From contig CANJIU010000039.1 of assembly GCA_947474365.1 (NCBI GenBank), forward strand, positions 1-64,000: a stretch of DNA of 64,000 nucleotides. Direction: 5' to 3'. Below, piece after piece: positions 27,844 through 35,693 of the stretch. The first letter of the stretch is position 1, and every line of letters begins with the position of its first letter. The DNA comes from Opitutia bacterium (GTDB lineage Bacteria; Verrucomicrobiota; Verrucomicrobiia; Opitutales; Opitutaceae). The position numbers and the translations under genes are program-made. Under the pieces are notes generated by a model. The model searched no databases. It worked only from the letters and a program-made list of their open reading frames with translations, and had not been told where the DNA came from.

Positions 27844-30459
27844 ATGAACTCGATCCGTCGCCTGCTTCTGGTCGCGTCGCTTCTCGCGCCACTCCTCTCC
27901 TCGTCCGGATCGGAGACCACCCCGAATTCCAGTCTCACGCTCTGGTACGACCGACCGTCGGAAAAGTGGACTGACGCGCTTCCGCTTGGCAACGGCCGGC
28001 TCGCCGCGATGGTCTTCGGCGGAATCGACCGCGAGCATCTCCAACTCAACGAGGACACCCTCACCTCGGGCGAACCTCCGGCGGACCTTCGCACCCTCGA
28101 CATCACCAAAGACTTCGACCACGTCACGGGCCTCATCAAGGCGGGCAAGAACTCCGAGGCCGACGCCTACGTCACGAAACACTGGCTCGGCCGCAACCAG
28201 CAATGCTACCAGCCGCTCGGCGATCTTTGGATCGACTTCACCGCCGGAGGCAAACCCGACTCCTACCGCCGCTGGCTTGATCTCAACACCGCGACCGCCG
28301 GCGTCAGCTTTGTCCGCGACGGCGTGACGTTTACTCGGGAGACGTTCATCAGCGCGCCGGATCACGTCCTCGTCATCCGACTGCGCGCCGACAAACCGGG
28401 AGCATTGGCATTCAAGGCCGCCTTCACCTCTCCCCACCCGACCGCCAAGTCGACCGCCAGCGCGAGTCAGGTGGCGCTGCACGGACAATTGCCCGGCTAC
28501 GTCGGACGCCGCGATCTCAAGACGGTTGAACAAGCGGGCGACCAATGGAAGTATCCCGAGAACTACACCACCGACGGTCAGCGCCGGCCGCATGCGGCGC
28601 AGGTGCTCTATGGCGCCGACATCGACGGTCGCGGCATGTTCTTCGAGGCCCGGCTCGCGATCGTCACCGATGGAAAATCGGTCGCGAAGGATGGCGCGTA
28701 CCGGGTCGACGGCGCGACCGAGGCGCTGGTGCTCGTGAGCGCGGCGAGCAGTTTCAACGGATACGACAAGAGTCCGAGCCGCGACGGGGCCGACGCCACC
28801 GCGCTCGCGACGGCGTACCTGCGCGCTAACGTGACAAAGACCTTCGCCACTCTGCGGGAGCGGCACATCGCAGACTATCGCACGCTCTTCGATCGCGTTT
28901 CACTCCGCCTCGACGGCGATCCGGCCAAGGAAAAACTGGCGACCGACGCCCGCGTCGCGGCCTTCCGTGAGACCGGCGACCCAGCACTCGCCGCCCTGCT
29001 CTTTCAGTTCGGGCGTTACCTGCTGATCGCTGGGTCGCGCGCCGGCACCCAGCCGCTAAACCTCCAAGGCAAGTGGAACGACCAGATCATCCCGCCCTGG
29101 GCCTCAAGCTACACGGTGAACATCAACACCGAGATGAACTACTGGCCGGCCGAGACGACCAATCTCTCCGAATTGCACGAACCCTTGTTCCGGATGATCC
29201 GGGAGACAGCGGTCACCGGCGCACGCACCGCGCGGGACATGTATCACCGCCGCGGCTGGGTCGCGCACCACAACGTGACGCTTTGGCGCGATAGTTTTCC
29301 CGTCGATGGCCAGGCCCGGGCCGCGTTCTGGAACATGACCGCTGGCTGGTTCTGCTCCCACCTCTGGGAACACTGGCTCTTCACCGGCGACCGGAAATTC
29401 CTCGCCGACGAGGCGTATCCCGCCATGAAGGGCGCGGCGGAATTCTATGCCGATTGGCTCGCGCCGGGTGACGACGGAACCCTCGTCACCCCCGTCAGCA
29501 CCTCGCCGGAGAACGCCTTCATCGGGCCCGACGGAAAAAACGCCGCCGTGACGCAGGGCGTGACCATGGATCTCGCAATTATCCGGGAGATTTTTTCGCG
29601 CACCATTGCCGCCGCGGAATTGCTCGGCCGCGATCCCGCGCTGGTCGCGGAGTTGCGCGCCAAGTTGGCCAAAATCGCCCCTTACCGTATTGGCGCGCGC
29701 GGCCAGTTGCAGGAGTGGCGCACCGACTACGCCGAGGCCGAGCCAAAACACCGCCACGTCTCCCATCTCTACGCGCTCCACCCCGGCAACCAGATCAATC
29801 CCGACACAACCCCGGAGTTGTTTCGCGCAGCGACGCGGACGTTGGAATTGCGCGGCGACGAGGCGACCGGGTGGTCGATGGGCTGGAAGATCAATTTCTG
29901 GTCGCGTCTCCTCGACGGGGATCACGCCTATCAAATCGTCCGGAATTTCTTCAAGCTGGTCGGCACGTCGGATACCTCGATGCGCGGCGGCGGACTCTAT
30001 CGCAACCTGTTTGACGCGCATCCGCCGTTTCAGATCGACGGTAATTTCGGCTACACCGCCGGCATCGCCGAGATGCTCGTGCAAAGCCACGCGGGCGTTC
30101 TGCAGCTGCTGCCAGCGCTTCCTTCCGCGTGGCCGGCAGGTAAAGTCACCGGTCTGAAGGCGCGCGGCGGCTTCGAAGTCGATCTGGAGTGGGCTGGCGG
30201 AAAACTGCTCCACGCCACGGTGCGCTCAAAACTCGGGGGCAATCTGCGCCTACGCACCGCCGGTCCGATGATCGTGGCGGACTCGGAGGCAAGGCCGGCG
30301 AACGGGAAGAACCCGAACGCGTTTTTCGCCATCGTCGATGCCGGCCGTCCGGAGGTCGCCAATCCGGGGGCGCTCCCCAACCTGCCGCCGCGCACGTTGC
30401 ACACCGTGGACATCGCCACGACAGCCGGAGGCAGCTACTCGGTCCGGCCCACGCGGTAG
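27844..30459 (+). CDS. glycoside hydrolase family 95 (alpha-L-fucosidase-like)
   Basis: This 871-residue exported enzyme has the GH95 layout: N-terminal beta-sandwich starting at LTLWYDRPSEKWTDALPLGN, a helical linker, the (alpha/alpha)6 barrel, and a C-terminal beta domain. Active-site patches match the family: NINTEMNYW (N426, N428), TSPEN with Glu556 as probable general acid, and QIDGNFG with Asp732. GH95 enzymes are inverting 1,2-alpha-L-fucosidases or alpha-L-galactosidases; the exact residue preference cannot be read from sequence. A signal peptide covers the first about 22 residues. It is divergent from an esterase-sulfatase-sulfatase operon, consistent with fucoidan-like substrates. 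Confidence 0.93.
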   Translation: MNSIRRLLLVASLLAPLLSSSGSETTPNSSLTLWYDRPSEKWTDALPLGNGRLAAMVFGGIDREHLQLNEDTLTSGEPPADLRTLDITKDFDHVTGLIKAGKNSEADAYVTKHWLGRNQQCYQPLGDLWIDFTAGGKPDSYRRWLDLNTATAGVSFVRDGVTFTRETFISAPDHVLVIRLRADKPGALAFKAAFTSPHPTAKSTASASQVALHGQLPGYVGRRDLKTVEQAGDQWKYPENYTTDGQRRPHAAQVLYGADIDGRGMFFEARLAIVTDGKSVAKDGAYRVDGATEALVLVSAASSFNGYDKSPSRDGADATALATAYLRANVTKTFATLRERHIADYRTLFDRVSLRLDGDPAKEKLATDARVAAFRETGDPALAALLFQFGRYLLIAGSRAGTQPLNLQGKWNDQIIPPWASSYTVNINTEMNYWPAETTNLSELHEPLFRMIRETAVTGARTARDMYHRRGWVAHHNVTLWRDSFPVDGQARAAFWNMTAGWFCSHLWEHWLFTGDRKFLADEAYPAMKGAAEFYADWLAPGDDGTLVTPVSTSPENAFIGPDGKNAAVTQGVTMDLAIIREIFSRTIAAAELLGRDPALVAELRAKLAKIAPYRIGARGQLQEWRTDYAEAEPKHRHVSHLYALHPGNQINPDTTPELFRAATRTLELRGDEATGWSMGWKINFWSRLLDGDHAYQIVRNFFKLVGTSDTSMRGGGLYRNLFDAHPPFQIDGNFGYTAGIAEMLVQSHAGVLQLLPALPSAWPAGKVTGLKARGGFEVDLEWAGGKLLHATVRSKLGGNLRLRTAGPMIVADSEARPANGKNPNAFFAIVDAGRPEVANPGALPNLPPRTLHTVDIATTAGGSYSVRPTR

Positions 30460-30582
30460 CGCAACGGCGTCCCGTGTCCCCGCCCTCCCACCGATTTTCG
30501 TCATCCATAAGATGACAAAGCGGTCAGGCGCCAGACGTGGGTTCGGCGCAAAGGGACTCAGCATTCGATCGGTGATCTCGCA

Positions 30583-30598
30583 AGCGCTTTAAAGCGCT
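30583..30598. promoter_or_regulatory. perfect 16-bp palindrome, LacI-family-operator-like
   Basis: AGCGCTTTAAAGCGCT is a perfect 16-bp palindrome. It contains AAGCGCTTTA-type half sites reminiscent of LacI/GalR-family operators (CG-centred, A/T-flanked), which commonly control sugar-use genes. It lies about 125 bases past the GH95 stop and nearly 900 bases before the next start codon, so its target gene is not obvious. Confidence 0.4.
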
Positions 30599-30872
30599 CC
30601 GGACGTTTCGTTTGAGGGCGGTTGGTTCGCAAACCACCGCGTTGCCCCAATGTAATCGGAATCGGCTCCGGTGGCCGGTGACAAAGCGCGCACCTATGTC
30701 CGCGAATTGCCTGACACCGATCACTCAAGTCGCGCGTCGGGAAGACCGTTCCAGGTGGCGCCGGTTGGGTACGGGTACGCTTTCGTCCCGCGGGTCGCGT
30801 TCGAAGTGGGCAGCAACCTGATCCGAACCACATCCGAACCAGATAGAAAGGGAGTAACAACCAGCCTATGTG

Positions 30873-30916
30873 GCTGCTATGAGCCTGCCATGAGGGTGCT
30901 ATAAGGCTGCTATGAG
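30873..30916 (+). repeat. four tandem 11-bp repeats
   Basis: Units at 30873-30883 and 30906-30916 are identical (GCTGCTATGAG). The two between (CCTGCCATGAG, GGTGCTATAAG) differ at a few positions. The unit length is close to one helical turn of DNA. A fifth, weak unit may precede them. No reading frame across the array looks coding. Confidence 0.75.
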
Positions 30917-31206
30917 GATGACACCCTCGTGTCACGCACCGCCTGCTGGCGGTGCCTTCGGCAGAAAAGGCTTTTCCGCGGCTCCTGCAGCGTCTGTCCC
31001 CATACTACGTGGGCGAGTGCCCCGAGGTTGCGGAAAAACGTGCGCGACCGCCGCAACTCCTTGGTGGCTTCGAAGCGTAGAGGGGAAAATTGTCCGGCGT
31101 GGCCCGAGTAATCCTCCTGCGACGGACAAGCCTGCCGTGTGGAAATGAGTGGCGCTGGGGAGGGCGCCCGCCTGCGCCATTGTCGATGCGATCGTCATTT
31201 CTCAGG

Positions 31207-31320
31207 TCAGAATTCGCGCCCGACGGAAATCGATCGGGGCGGGCGCATCTGCCAATTGACGGTGAGAATGTCGTCAGCCACCAATTGTCTGGTAGCCGCA
31301 AGCGCCAGCGAGTGGAAGGT
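31207..31320 (-). pseudogene. relic resembling a TonB-dependent receptor C-terminus
   Basis: The minus strand reads about 36 codons ending at TGA (31207-31209). The peptide tail DDILTVNWQMRPPRS plus ISVGREF matches the way Opitutaceae TonB receptors end: a penultimate strand, then a P-P-R-S turn, then a last strand with terminal Phe. Upstream sequence is not recognisable as a barrel and is rearranged by the inverted repeat at 31305-31349. I read it as a degraded end of a receptor gene. The match is to a general pattern only. Confidence 0.35.
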
Positions 31321-31349
31321 CGGCCGCGTTTTCCCGGTCCACTCGCTGG
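31305..31349. repeat. 12-bp perfect inverted repeat, 21-base loop
   Basis: CCAGCGAGTGGA (31305-31316) and TCCACTCGCTGG (31338-31349) are perfect reverse complements. They lie 114 bases before the start of the Xaa-Pro peptidase gene. No T-run follows, so a simple terminator is unlikely. The form suits a REP-type element or a cruciform/leader hairpin. Confidence 0.65.
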
Positions 31350-31462
31350 TCTCGCGGCTAGGGGTAACCGTCAACGTGGAGATACGCCCCGCGGGTTCCA
31401 GCGCCGGAGTTTTGTTTTGGCGTCGGGACGGTTTCCGAACTTGCTCGTTCCCCACATCCAAC

Positions 31463-32755
31463 ATGACTACCATTCTCGCCACCCGCCGTCTCCGTGTCGG
31501 TGCCGCACTTCCTCTCGGCGACGCCATTCTGGTGGTGGGCGCGGGCGGGCCGATTCCATTGCCCGAGGGCAGCGACCAGACGTATCCCTTTCGGTCGCAC
31601 GCCGAATATTACTACCTCGCGGGCCACGAATGCGCTGGAGGAATCATGGCCTTCGATCCGCGCGACGCAGGAACGGCAGAAGGCGGATGGAAGTCCTTCG
31701 TTCCCGCCGTGACTGAAGGGGAGCGCGTCTGGGAAGGGCGTTCCCAATTGCCCGGCCTGCAGTTGGCGGATTTCGAGGCTTGGCTGAGCGCGCGCCGCAA
31801 CCGCACCGTTGCGAACCTCGGAGCTCAGGTGCGCGACATCGTTTCCGACGCGACGCTTTCCGCCGCCGTGCGCGAGGCCTTCCGCCACGCGCGCCGGATC
31901 AAGGACGAGGCGGAAGTCGGCCTCATTCGGCGCGCCGCGGTGGCGACTGCGGCCGGCTACGAGAAGCTCCGCACCCTGATCCGCCCCGGCGCGACGGAGC
32001 GTTCCCTGCAAATCGAACTTGAGGCGGAGTTTGCTCGCGGCGGAGCCACTCGCCCGGGTTACGGCACGATTATCGGCGGCGGCCCCAACGCGGCCGTACT
32101 CCACTTCGAGCCTTCGGCCCGCATCGTCCGCGCCAATGAATTCGTGCTGGTCGACGCCGGAGCGGAAATCGATCGCTACATGGCCGACGTCACGCGGACG
32201 TTTGTCGCCGGAACCCCGAGTTCCTTTCAGCGCGACCTCCACCAAACGGTCCTGCGCGCCGAGCAACGCGCCATCGCCAGCTGTGTCGCCGGCGCCGAAT
32301 GGAAGGAGATCCACCTTGCCGCCGCAGTTGACCTGGTAACCGGGCTCGTCGACATGGGCGTGATGCGCGGAGACCCGGAGACGCTCGTCGCCACCGAAGC
32401 CCACACGTTGTTTTTTCCGCACGGTCTCGGCCACATGGTTGGACTCGGCGTGCGCGATGGCAGCGGCCTGGCGCCCGGTCGCCAAAAGGATCCGCGCCCC
32501 AGCCTGCGCACGCTGCGCATGGATCTGCCGCTCGCTCCCGGCCACGTCGTGACCGTCGAGCCGGGCCTCTATTTCATTCCTCCGCTGCTCAACGATCCGG
32601 CCCGTCGCGCGCGCTACCGAGACTGCGTCAACTGGACCCTGGTCGACCAATATCAGGATCTCGGCGGAGTGCGGATCGAGGACAACGTCCTCGTGACTAC
32701 CGGCGCGCCCGAGGTCCTGACCGCCGGGATCCCCAAGAGCCTCACCGTGGGATAA
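31463..32755 (+). CDS. M24 family Xaa-Pro aminopeptidase
   Basis: This 430-residue cytosolic metallopeptidase has no signal peptide. It has the N-terminal creatinase-like domain of aminopeptidase P (SDQTYPFRSHAEYYYLAG) and the M24 pita-bread catalytic domain. The dinuclear metal ligands are all visible: Asp231, Asp242 (VDAGAEIDRYMADVT), His324 (HGLGH), Glu366 (TVEPGLY) and Glu406 (GVRIEDN). It removes N-terminal residues preceding proline. The ATG at 31463 is chosen because conserved sequence begins there. It is a single gene, convergent with the metal exporter gene, with a hairpin in the 56-base space between. Confidence 0.92.
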   Translation: MTTILATRRLRVGAALPLGDAILVVGAGGPIPLPEGSDQTYPFRSHAEYYYLAGHECAGGIMAFDPRDAGTAEGGWKSFVPAVTEGERVWEGRSQLPGLQLADFEAWLSARRNRTVANLGAQVRDIVSDATLSAAVREAFRHARRIKDEAEVGLIRRAAVATAAGYEKLRTLIRPGATERSLQIELEAEFARGGATRPGYGTIIGGGPNAAVLHFEPSARIVRANEFVLVDAGAEIDRYMADVTRTFVAGTPSSFQRDLHQTVLRAEQRAIASCVAGAEWKEIHLAAAVDLVTGLVDMGVMRGDPETLVATEAHTLFFPHGLGHMVGLGVRDGSGLAPGRQKDPRPSLRTLRMDLPLAPGHVVTVEPGLYFIPPLLNDPARRARYRDCVNWTLVDQYQDLGGVRIEDNVLVTTGAPEVLTAGIPKSLTVG

Positions 32756-32787
32756 TTTGTCGAGGGAGCGATGCGCCCGACAGCACG

Positions 32788-32805
32788 CCCGCGTGGAGAC
32801 GCGGG
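32788..32805. terminator. bidirectional terminator-like hairpin
   Basis: CCCGCGT (32788-32794) and ACGCGGG (32799-32805) form a perfect 7-bp stem with a four-base loop, in the 56-base space between two convergent genes ending at 32755 and 32812. It has no T-run on either side, so termination would depend on stem strength or Rho. Confidence 0.45.
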
Positions 32806-32811
32806 CCCCGC

Positions 32812-33528
32812 TCAATGCTCGATCACGAGAATCAACACCCCGAGAATCGCGAACAGCGTGCCGAGTAACGCCGCTTCGTAGCGCTCGAAGGTCTGCAGTC
32901 GGAACCGGTCGAAGCCAACGAGGGCGAGCCAGGTAAACAGGGTCATACCCGCCAGGGTGGCCACCGCGAGGATCGCGCTGAGCACGATGAATCCGCGCCA
33001 GCCAAACTGCACGCCCGATAGGTAGACCGGCAGGAATCCCTCGCAGGGCGAGAGCGTCAGCATGATGAAGAGGCCGCCAATCGCGGCACCGTCGCCGGAT
33101 TTGCGCGACACGAGATGACTGTCCTTTAATTCATCGTCCCAGTGGCTGCGCTCGTGTCCGTGGCCGCAATGTTCATCCGCGTTGTGATGGCTCCCCGGCG
33201 GATGGTGATGCAAAATCCCCCGGCCCGACCATTGCCGCCAAAAATAGAATGCCGCAATGGCCAGCAGAAGGCCGCCCGCCAGGCGTGAGAACCACTCCAC
33301 CTTCTCCTCGATTTGAAACCCGAACCAGGCGATCGCCAGCCCGAGCAGGCTGGTCAGCGCCACGTGGCCGAGCCCCGCCAGCGCCGTCACCGCCAGCGTC
33401 TTGGTATTTCCCCAGTTCCTCGCCCGCGCCACGAGCACAAACGGCAGCCAATGCGTCGGAATCGCGGCATGGAAGAATGCCACGGAAAATCCGGTCGCTG
33501 CGACGGTTGTCAGAACGGTCGATTGCAT
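32812..33528 (-). CDS. membrane metal exporter (NicO/TauE-like), His-rich cytoplasmic loop
   Basis: This 238-residue protein has about six hydrophobic segments (GFSVAFFHAAIPTHWLPFVL, TALAGLGHVALTSLLGLAIA, LAGGLLLAIAAFYFW, GGLFIMLTLSPCEGFLPVYL, GFIVLSAILAVATLAGM, ALLGTLFAILGVLILVI). Between segments three and four sits a His/Asp-rich loop starting HHHPPGSHHNADEHCGHGH, typical of nickel/cobalt exporters, and a conserved LSPCEG motif. A role in metal export or homeostasis is likely, but the ion is not known. It is divergent from hemF across 141 bases. The ATG at 33528 is chosen; longer upstream frames are antisense to hemF. Confidence 0.75.
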   Translation of the reverse strand: MQSTVLTTVAATGFSVAFFHAAIPTHWLPFVLVARARNWGNTKTLAVTALAGLGHVALTSLLGLAIAWFGFQIEEKVEWFSRLAGGLLLAIAAFYFWRQWSGRGILHHHPPGSHHNADEHCGHGHERSHWDDELKDSHLVSRKSGDGAAIGGLFIMLTLSPCEGFLPVYLSGVQFGWRGFIVLSAILAVATLAGMTLFTWLALVGFDRFRLQTFERYEAALLGTLFAILGVLILVIEH

Positions 33529-33605
33529 GGAGGAAGGGTGAGCCAGCACGGGACCGCGCGCCCTGTCGACGGGAAACCTACTAAAGCCGTCAAGGCCGAC
33601 AAAAA

Positions 33606-33649
33606 CGTTCTCGTTCTCACCGACCGTTCCCGTTCTCCTTGCCGTTCTC
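33606..33649 (+). repeat. cluster of CGTTCTC direct repeats in the hemF leader
   Basis: CGTTCTC occurs at 33606-33612, 33612-33618, 33631-33637 and 33643-33649, with a CGTTCCC variant at 33625-33631. Start-to-start spacing is 6, 13, 6 and 12. The cluster lies 21 bases before the hemF start codon. It may be a protein-binding array or a slippage-prone pyrimidine tract. Confidence 0.5.
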
Positions 33650-33669
33650 TCCGAATCGCCACCGTCAAC

Positions 33670-34629
33670 ATGTCCACCGCACCGCATCTTCCTTCCGTCC
33701 GCGCCTACCTGCTCGGCCTGCAGGATACGATCTGCGCGGCGTTGGAAGCGGAAGACGGCGGAGGCCAGTTCATCACCGACCAATGGACCCGCGCCGAGGG
33801 CGGCGGCGGTCGGACCCGCATTCTCACCGAGGGGACGGTGTTCGAGAAGGCCGGCGTGGCCTTTTCCCACGTCCACGGCACCAAGCTCCCTCCGTCGGCC
33901 ACCGCGCACCGTCCGGAACTCGCCGGCAAGGCCTGGGAGGCCGTCGGCGTTTCCCTCGTGCTGCATCCGCGCAATCCCTACGTACCGACGGCGCATGCCA
34001 ACGTCCGCTTCTTCATCGCCGGCGCCGACGGTCCGGCTCCAGTCTGGTGGTTCGGGGGCGGCTTCGACCTGACGCCCTACTATGGTTTCGAGGAGGATGC
34101 GGTCCACTGGCACCGCACGGCCCGGGACGCCGTCGCGCCCTTCGGCGACACCCTCCACCCCCGCTTCAAGAAATGGTGCGACGATTATTTCTTTCTGAAA
34201 CATCGCGGCGAACCCCGCGGTGTGGGCGGACTCTTCTTCGACGATTTCAGCGAACTCGGCTTCGAAAAATCGTTCGCGCTGACGCGGGCCGTCGGCGACG
34301 CCTTCGTGCCCGCCTACAGGCCGATTGTCGCGCAGCGCAAGGCGACGGCCTACGGCGACCGCGAACGGCAGTTTCAACTTTACCGCCGTGGCCGCTACGT
34401 GGAGTTCAATCTCGTTTGGGATCGCGGCACGCTCTTCGGCCTGCAAAGCGGCGGACGCACGGAGTCGATCCTCATGTCGCTCCCACCGCTCGTGCGCTGG
34501 GACTACGATTGGAAACCTGAGCCCGGCTCGCCCGAGGCGCGGCTTTACGACGTGTTTCTCAAACCACGCGATTGGACGTCGCTTTCCGACTCTCAGCTCT
34601 CAGCTCTCAACTCTCAACTTCCGCCGTGA
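33670..34629 (+). CDS. hemF: oxygen-dependent coproporphyrinogen III oxidase
   Basis: This 319-residue cytosolic enzyme converts coproporphyrinogen III to protoporphyrinogen IX using O2. Full-length HemF landmarks are seen: EGGGGRTR, WWFGGGFDLTPYY, FKKWCDDYFFLKHRGEPRG, GGLFFDDF and the signature YRRGRYVEFNLVWDRGTLFG. The last residues (DSQLSALNSQLPP) are encoded by a tandem heptamer and are not conserved family sequence. The stop codon overlaps the hemE start (GTGA). The ATG at 33670 is chosen at the start of family similarity. Use of HemF rather than only HemN implies growth with oxygen. Confidence 0.97.
   Translation: MSTAPHLPSVRAYLLGLQDTICAALEAEDGGGQFITDQWTRAEGGGGRTRILTEGTVFEKAGVAFSHVHGTKLPPSATAHRPELAGKAWEAVGVSLVLHPRNPYVPTAHANVRFFIAGADGPAPVWWFGGGFDLTPYYGFEEDAVHWHRTARDAVAPFGDTLHPRFKKWCDDYFFLKHRGEPRGVGGLFFDDFSELGFEKSFALTRAVGDAFVPAYRPIVAQRKATAYGDRERQFQLYRRGRYVEFNLVWDRGTLFGLQSGGRTESILMSLPPLVRWDYDWKPEPGSPEARLYDVFLKPRDWTSLSDSQLSALNSQLPP
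34592..34619 (+). repeat. heptanucleotide tandem repeat (4 copies) at the hemF/hemE junction
   Basis: Four consecutive heptamers, CTCAGCT twice then CTCAACT twice, occupy 34592-34619 in the last codons of hemF, seven bases before the hemE start codon. Seven is not a multiple of three, so any change in copy number shifts the hemF frame. Gaining one unit would place hemF in the hemE frame. Confidence 0.9.
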
Positions 34630-35657
34630 CTTCCCGCGAACGCTTCCTTGCCGCCTGCGCCTGCCAGCAACTCGACCGCCCTCCCCTGTGGGTGATGCGC
34701 CAGGCCGGCCGTTACCTGCCGGAATACCGCGCGCTGAAGGCGAAGTCCTCCTTTCTCCAGATGGTCCGCACGCCGGAGCTCGCCACCGAGGTCACGCTCC
34801 AGCCGCTGCGTCGCTTTGCCCTCGACGCGGCCATCCTGTTTTCCGACATCCTGGTGATTCCGGAAGCGCTCGGGCAGGGCTACCATTTTCGCGACGAAGG
34901 CGGCATCGGCATGGAATATCGCCTGGAAACCCGCGCCCAAATCGATGCGCTCGCTCCCGCCGCGGCCGTTCCGGATCGTCTGCGCTACGTCGCCGACACC
35001 CTCGCCATCCTGAAAAAGGAACTGGCCGGCTCACGCGCCCTGCTGGGATTCGGTGGTTCGCCCTGGACGCTCGCGACCTACATGGTTGAAGGCGGCAGTT
35101 CGGAGGAATTCGAGCGCATCAAGCTGCTCTTCTACACCGACCGCCCGATGTTCGACGCATTGCTGGAAAAGCTCACGGCCGCGCTGATCGCGTATTTCAA
35201 GATGCAAATCGCCGCCGGCGCCGACGCGATTCAGATCTTCGACTCGTGGGGCGGGATTATCGCCGGACCGGACTACGAGGCGGCGTCATTGCGCTGGATA
35301 AGGGAGATTGTGGCCGCGTTGCCCACGGAATTTCCCGTCATCCTCTATGCCAAGGGCACCGCGCCGCATCTCACCGATCAGGCGTTCACGGGCGTCCGGG
35401 TTCTGAGCGTGGACTGGACCAACGATCTCGCGATTGTGCGCCGAACCCTGCCAGCCAACGTCGCCGTGCAAGGCAACCTCGACCCCGTGCTGCTCAACAC
35501 GACGCCGGACATCGTCACCCGCGAAACCACCCGGTTGCTCGCCGCGATGCGCGCGACCCAGGGCCACATCTTCAACCTCGGCCATGGCATCATGCCCCAC
35601 GCCAAAATCGAATGCATGCAGGCTCTGGTCGATACCGTGACCACCTGGAAAAACTGA
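34626..35657 (+). CDS. hemE: uroporphyrinogen decarboxylase
   Basis: This 343-residue cytosolic enzyme decarboxylates uroporphyrinogen III to coproporphyrinogen III, the step before HemF. The family signature RPPLWVMRQAGRYLPEYR (residues about 18-35) and FSDILVIPEALG, FGGSPWTLATYM and GNLDPVLL are clear. I chose the GTG at 34626, overlapping the hemF stop (GTGA), because it starts the conserved N-terminus (TSRERFLAACACQQLDRPP). The open frame continues upstream to an ATG at 34572, but that extension is encoded by the heptamer repeat region inside hemF and looks non-native. Translation is probably coupled to hemF. Confidence 0.97.
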   Translation: MTSRERFLAACACQQLDRPPLWVMRQAGRYLPEYRALKAKSSFLQMVRTPELATEVTLQPLRRFALDAAILFSDILVIPEALGQGYHFRDEGGIGMEYRLETRAQIDALAPAAAVPDRLRYVADTLAILKKELAGSRALLGFGGSPWTLATYMVEGGSSEEFERIKLLFYTDRPMFDALLEKLTAALIAYFKMQIAAGADAIQIFDSWGGIIAGPDYEAASLRWIREIVAALPTEFPVILYAKGTAPHLTDQAFTGVRVLSVDWTNDLAIVRRTLPANVAVQGNLDPVLLNTTPDIVTRETTRLLAAMRATQGHIFNLGHGIMPHAKIECMQALVDTVTTWKN

Positions 35658-35693
35658 CCGGCGACAGTCGCGGACCGTTCCGCGGCCAGCGCG

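Larger units (their letters stand above)
30460..31462. other. gene-free kilobase with repeats, an operator-like palindrome and decayed coding sequence
   Basis: No convincing intact gene lies between the GH95 gene and the Xaa-Pro peptidase. The stretch holds, in order: a small stem at 30500-30516, a 16-bp perfect palindrome (30583-30598), four tandem 11-bp repeats (30873-30916), an 8-bp hairpin (GCACCGCC/GGCGGTGC, 30936-30955), a minus-strand fragment resembling a TonB-receptor C-terminus (31207-31320), and a 12-bp inverted repeat (31305-31349). The mix of repeats and gene remnants suggests an insertion/deletion hot spot. Confidence 0.6.

Noticed and set aside
27757..28866. Long 5' extension of the esterase open frame
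   Set aside because: It runs antisense through the GH95 gene. The signal peptide and family sequence start near 27756.
33529..34446. Long 5' extension of the metal exporter open frame
   Set aside because: It is antisense to hemF, while exporter similarity starts at 33528.
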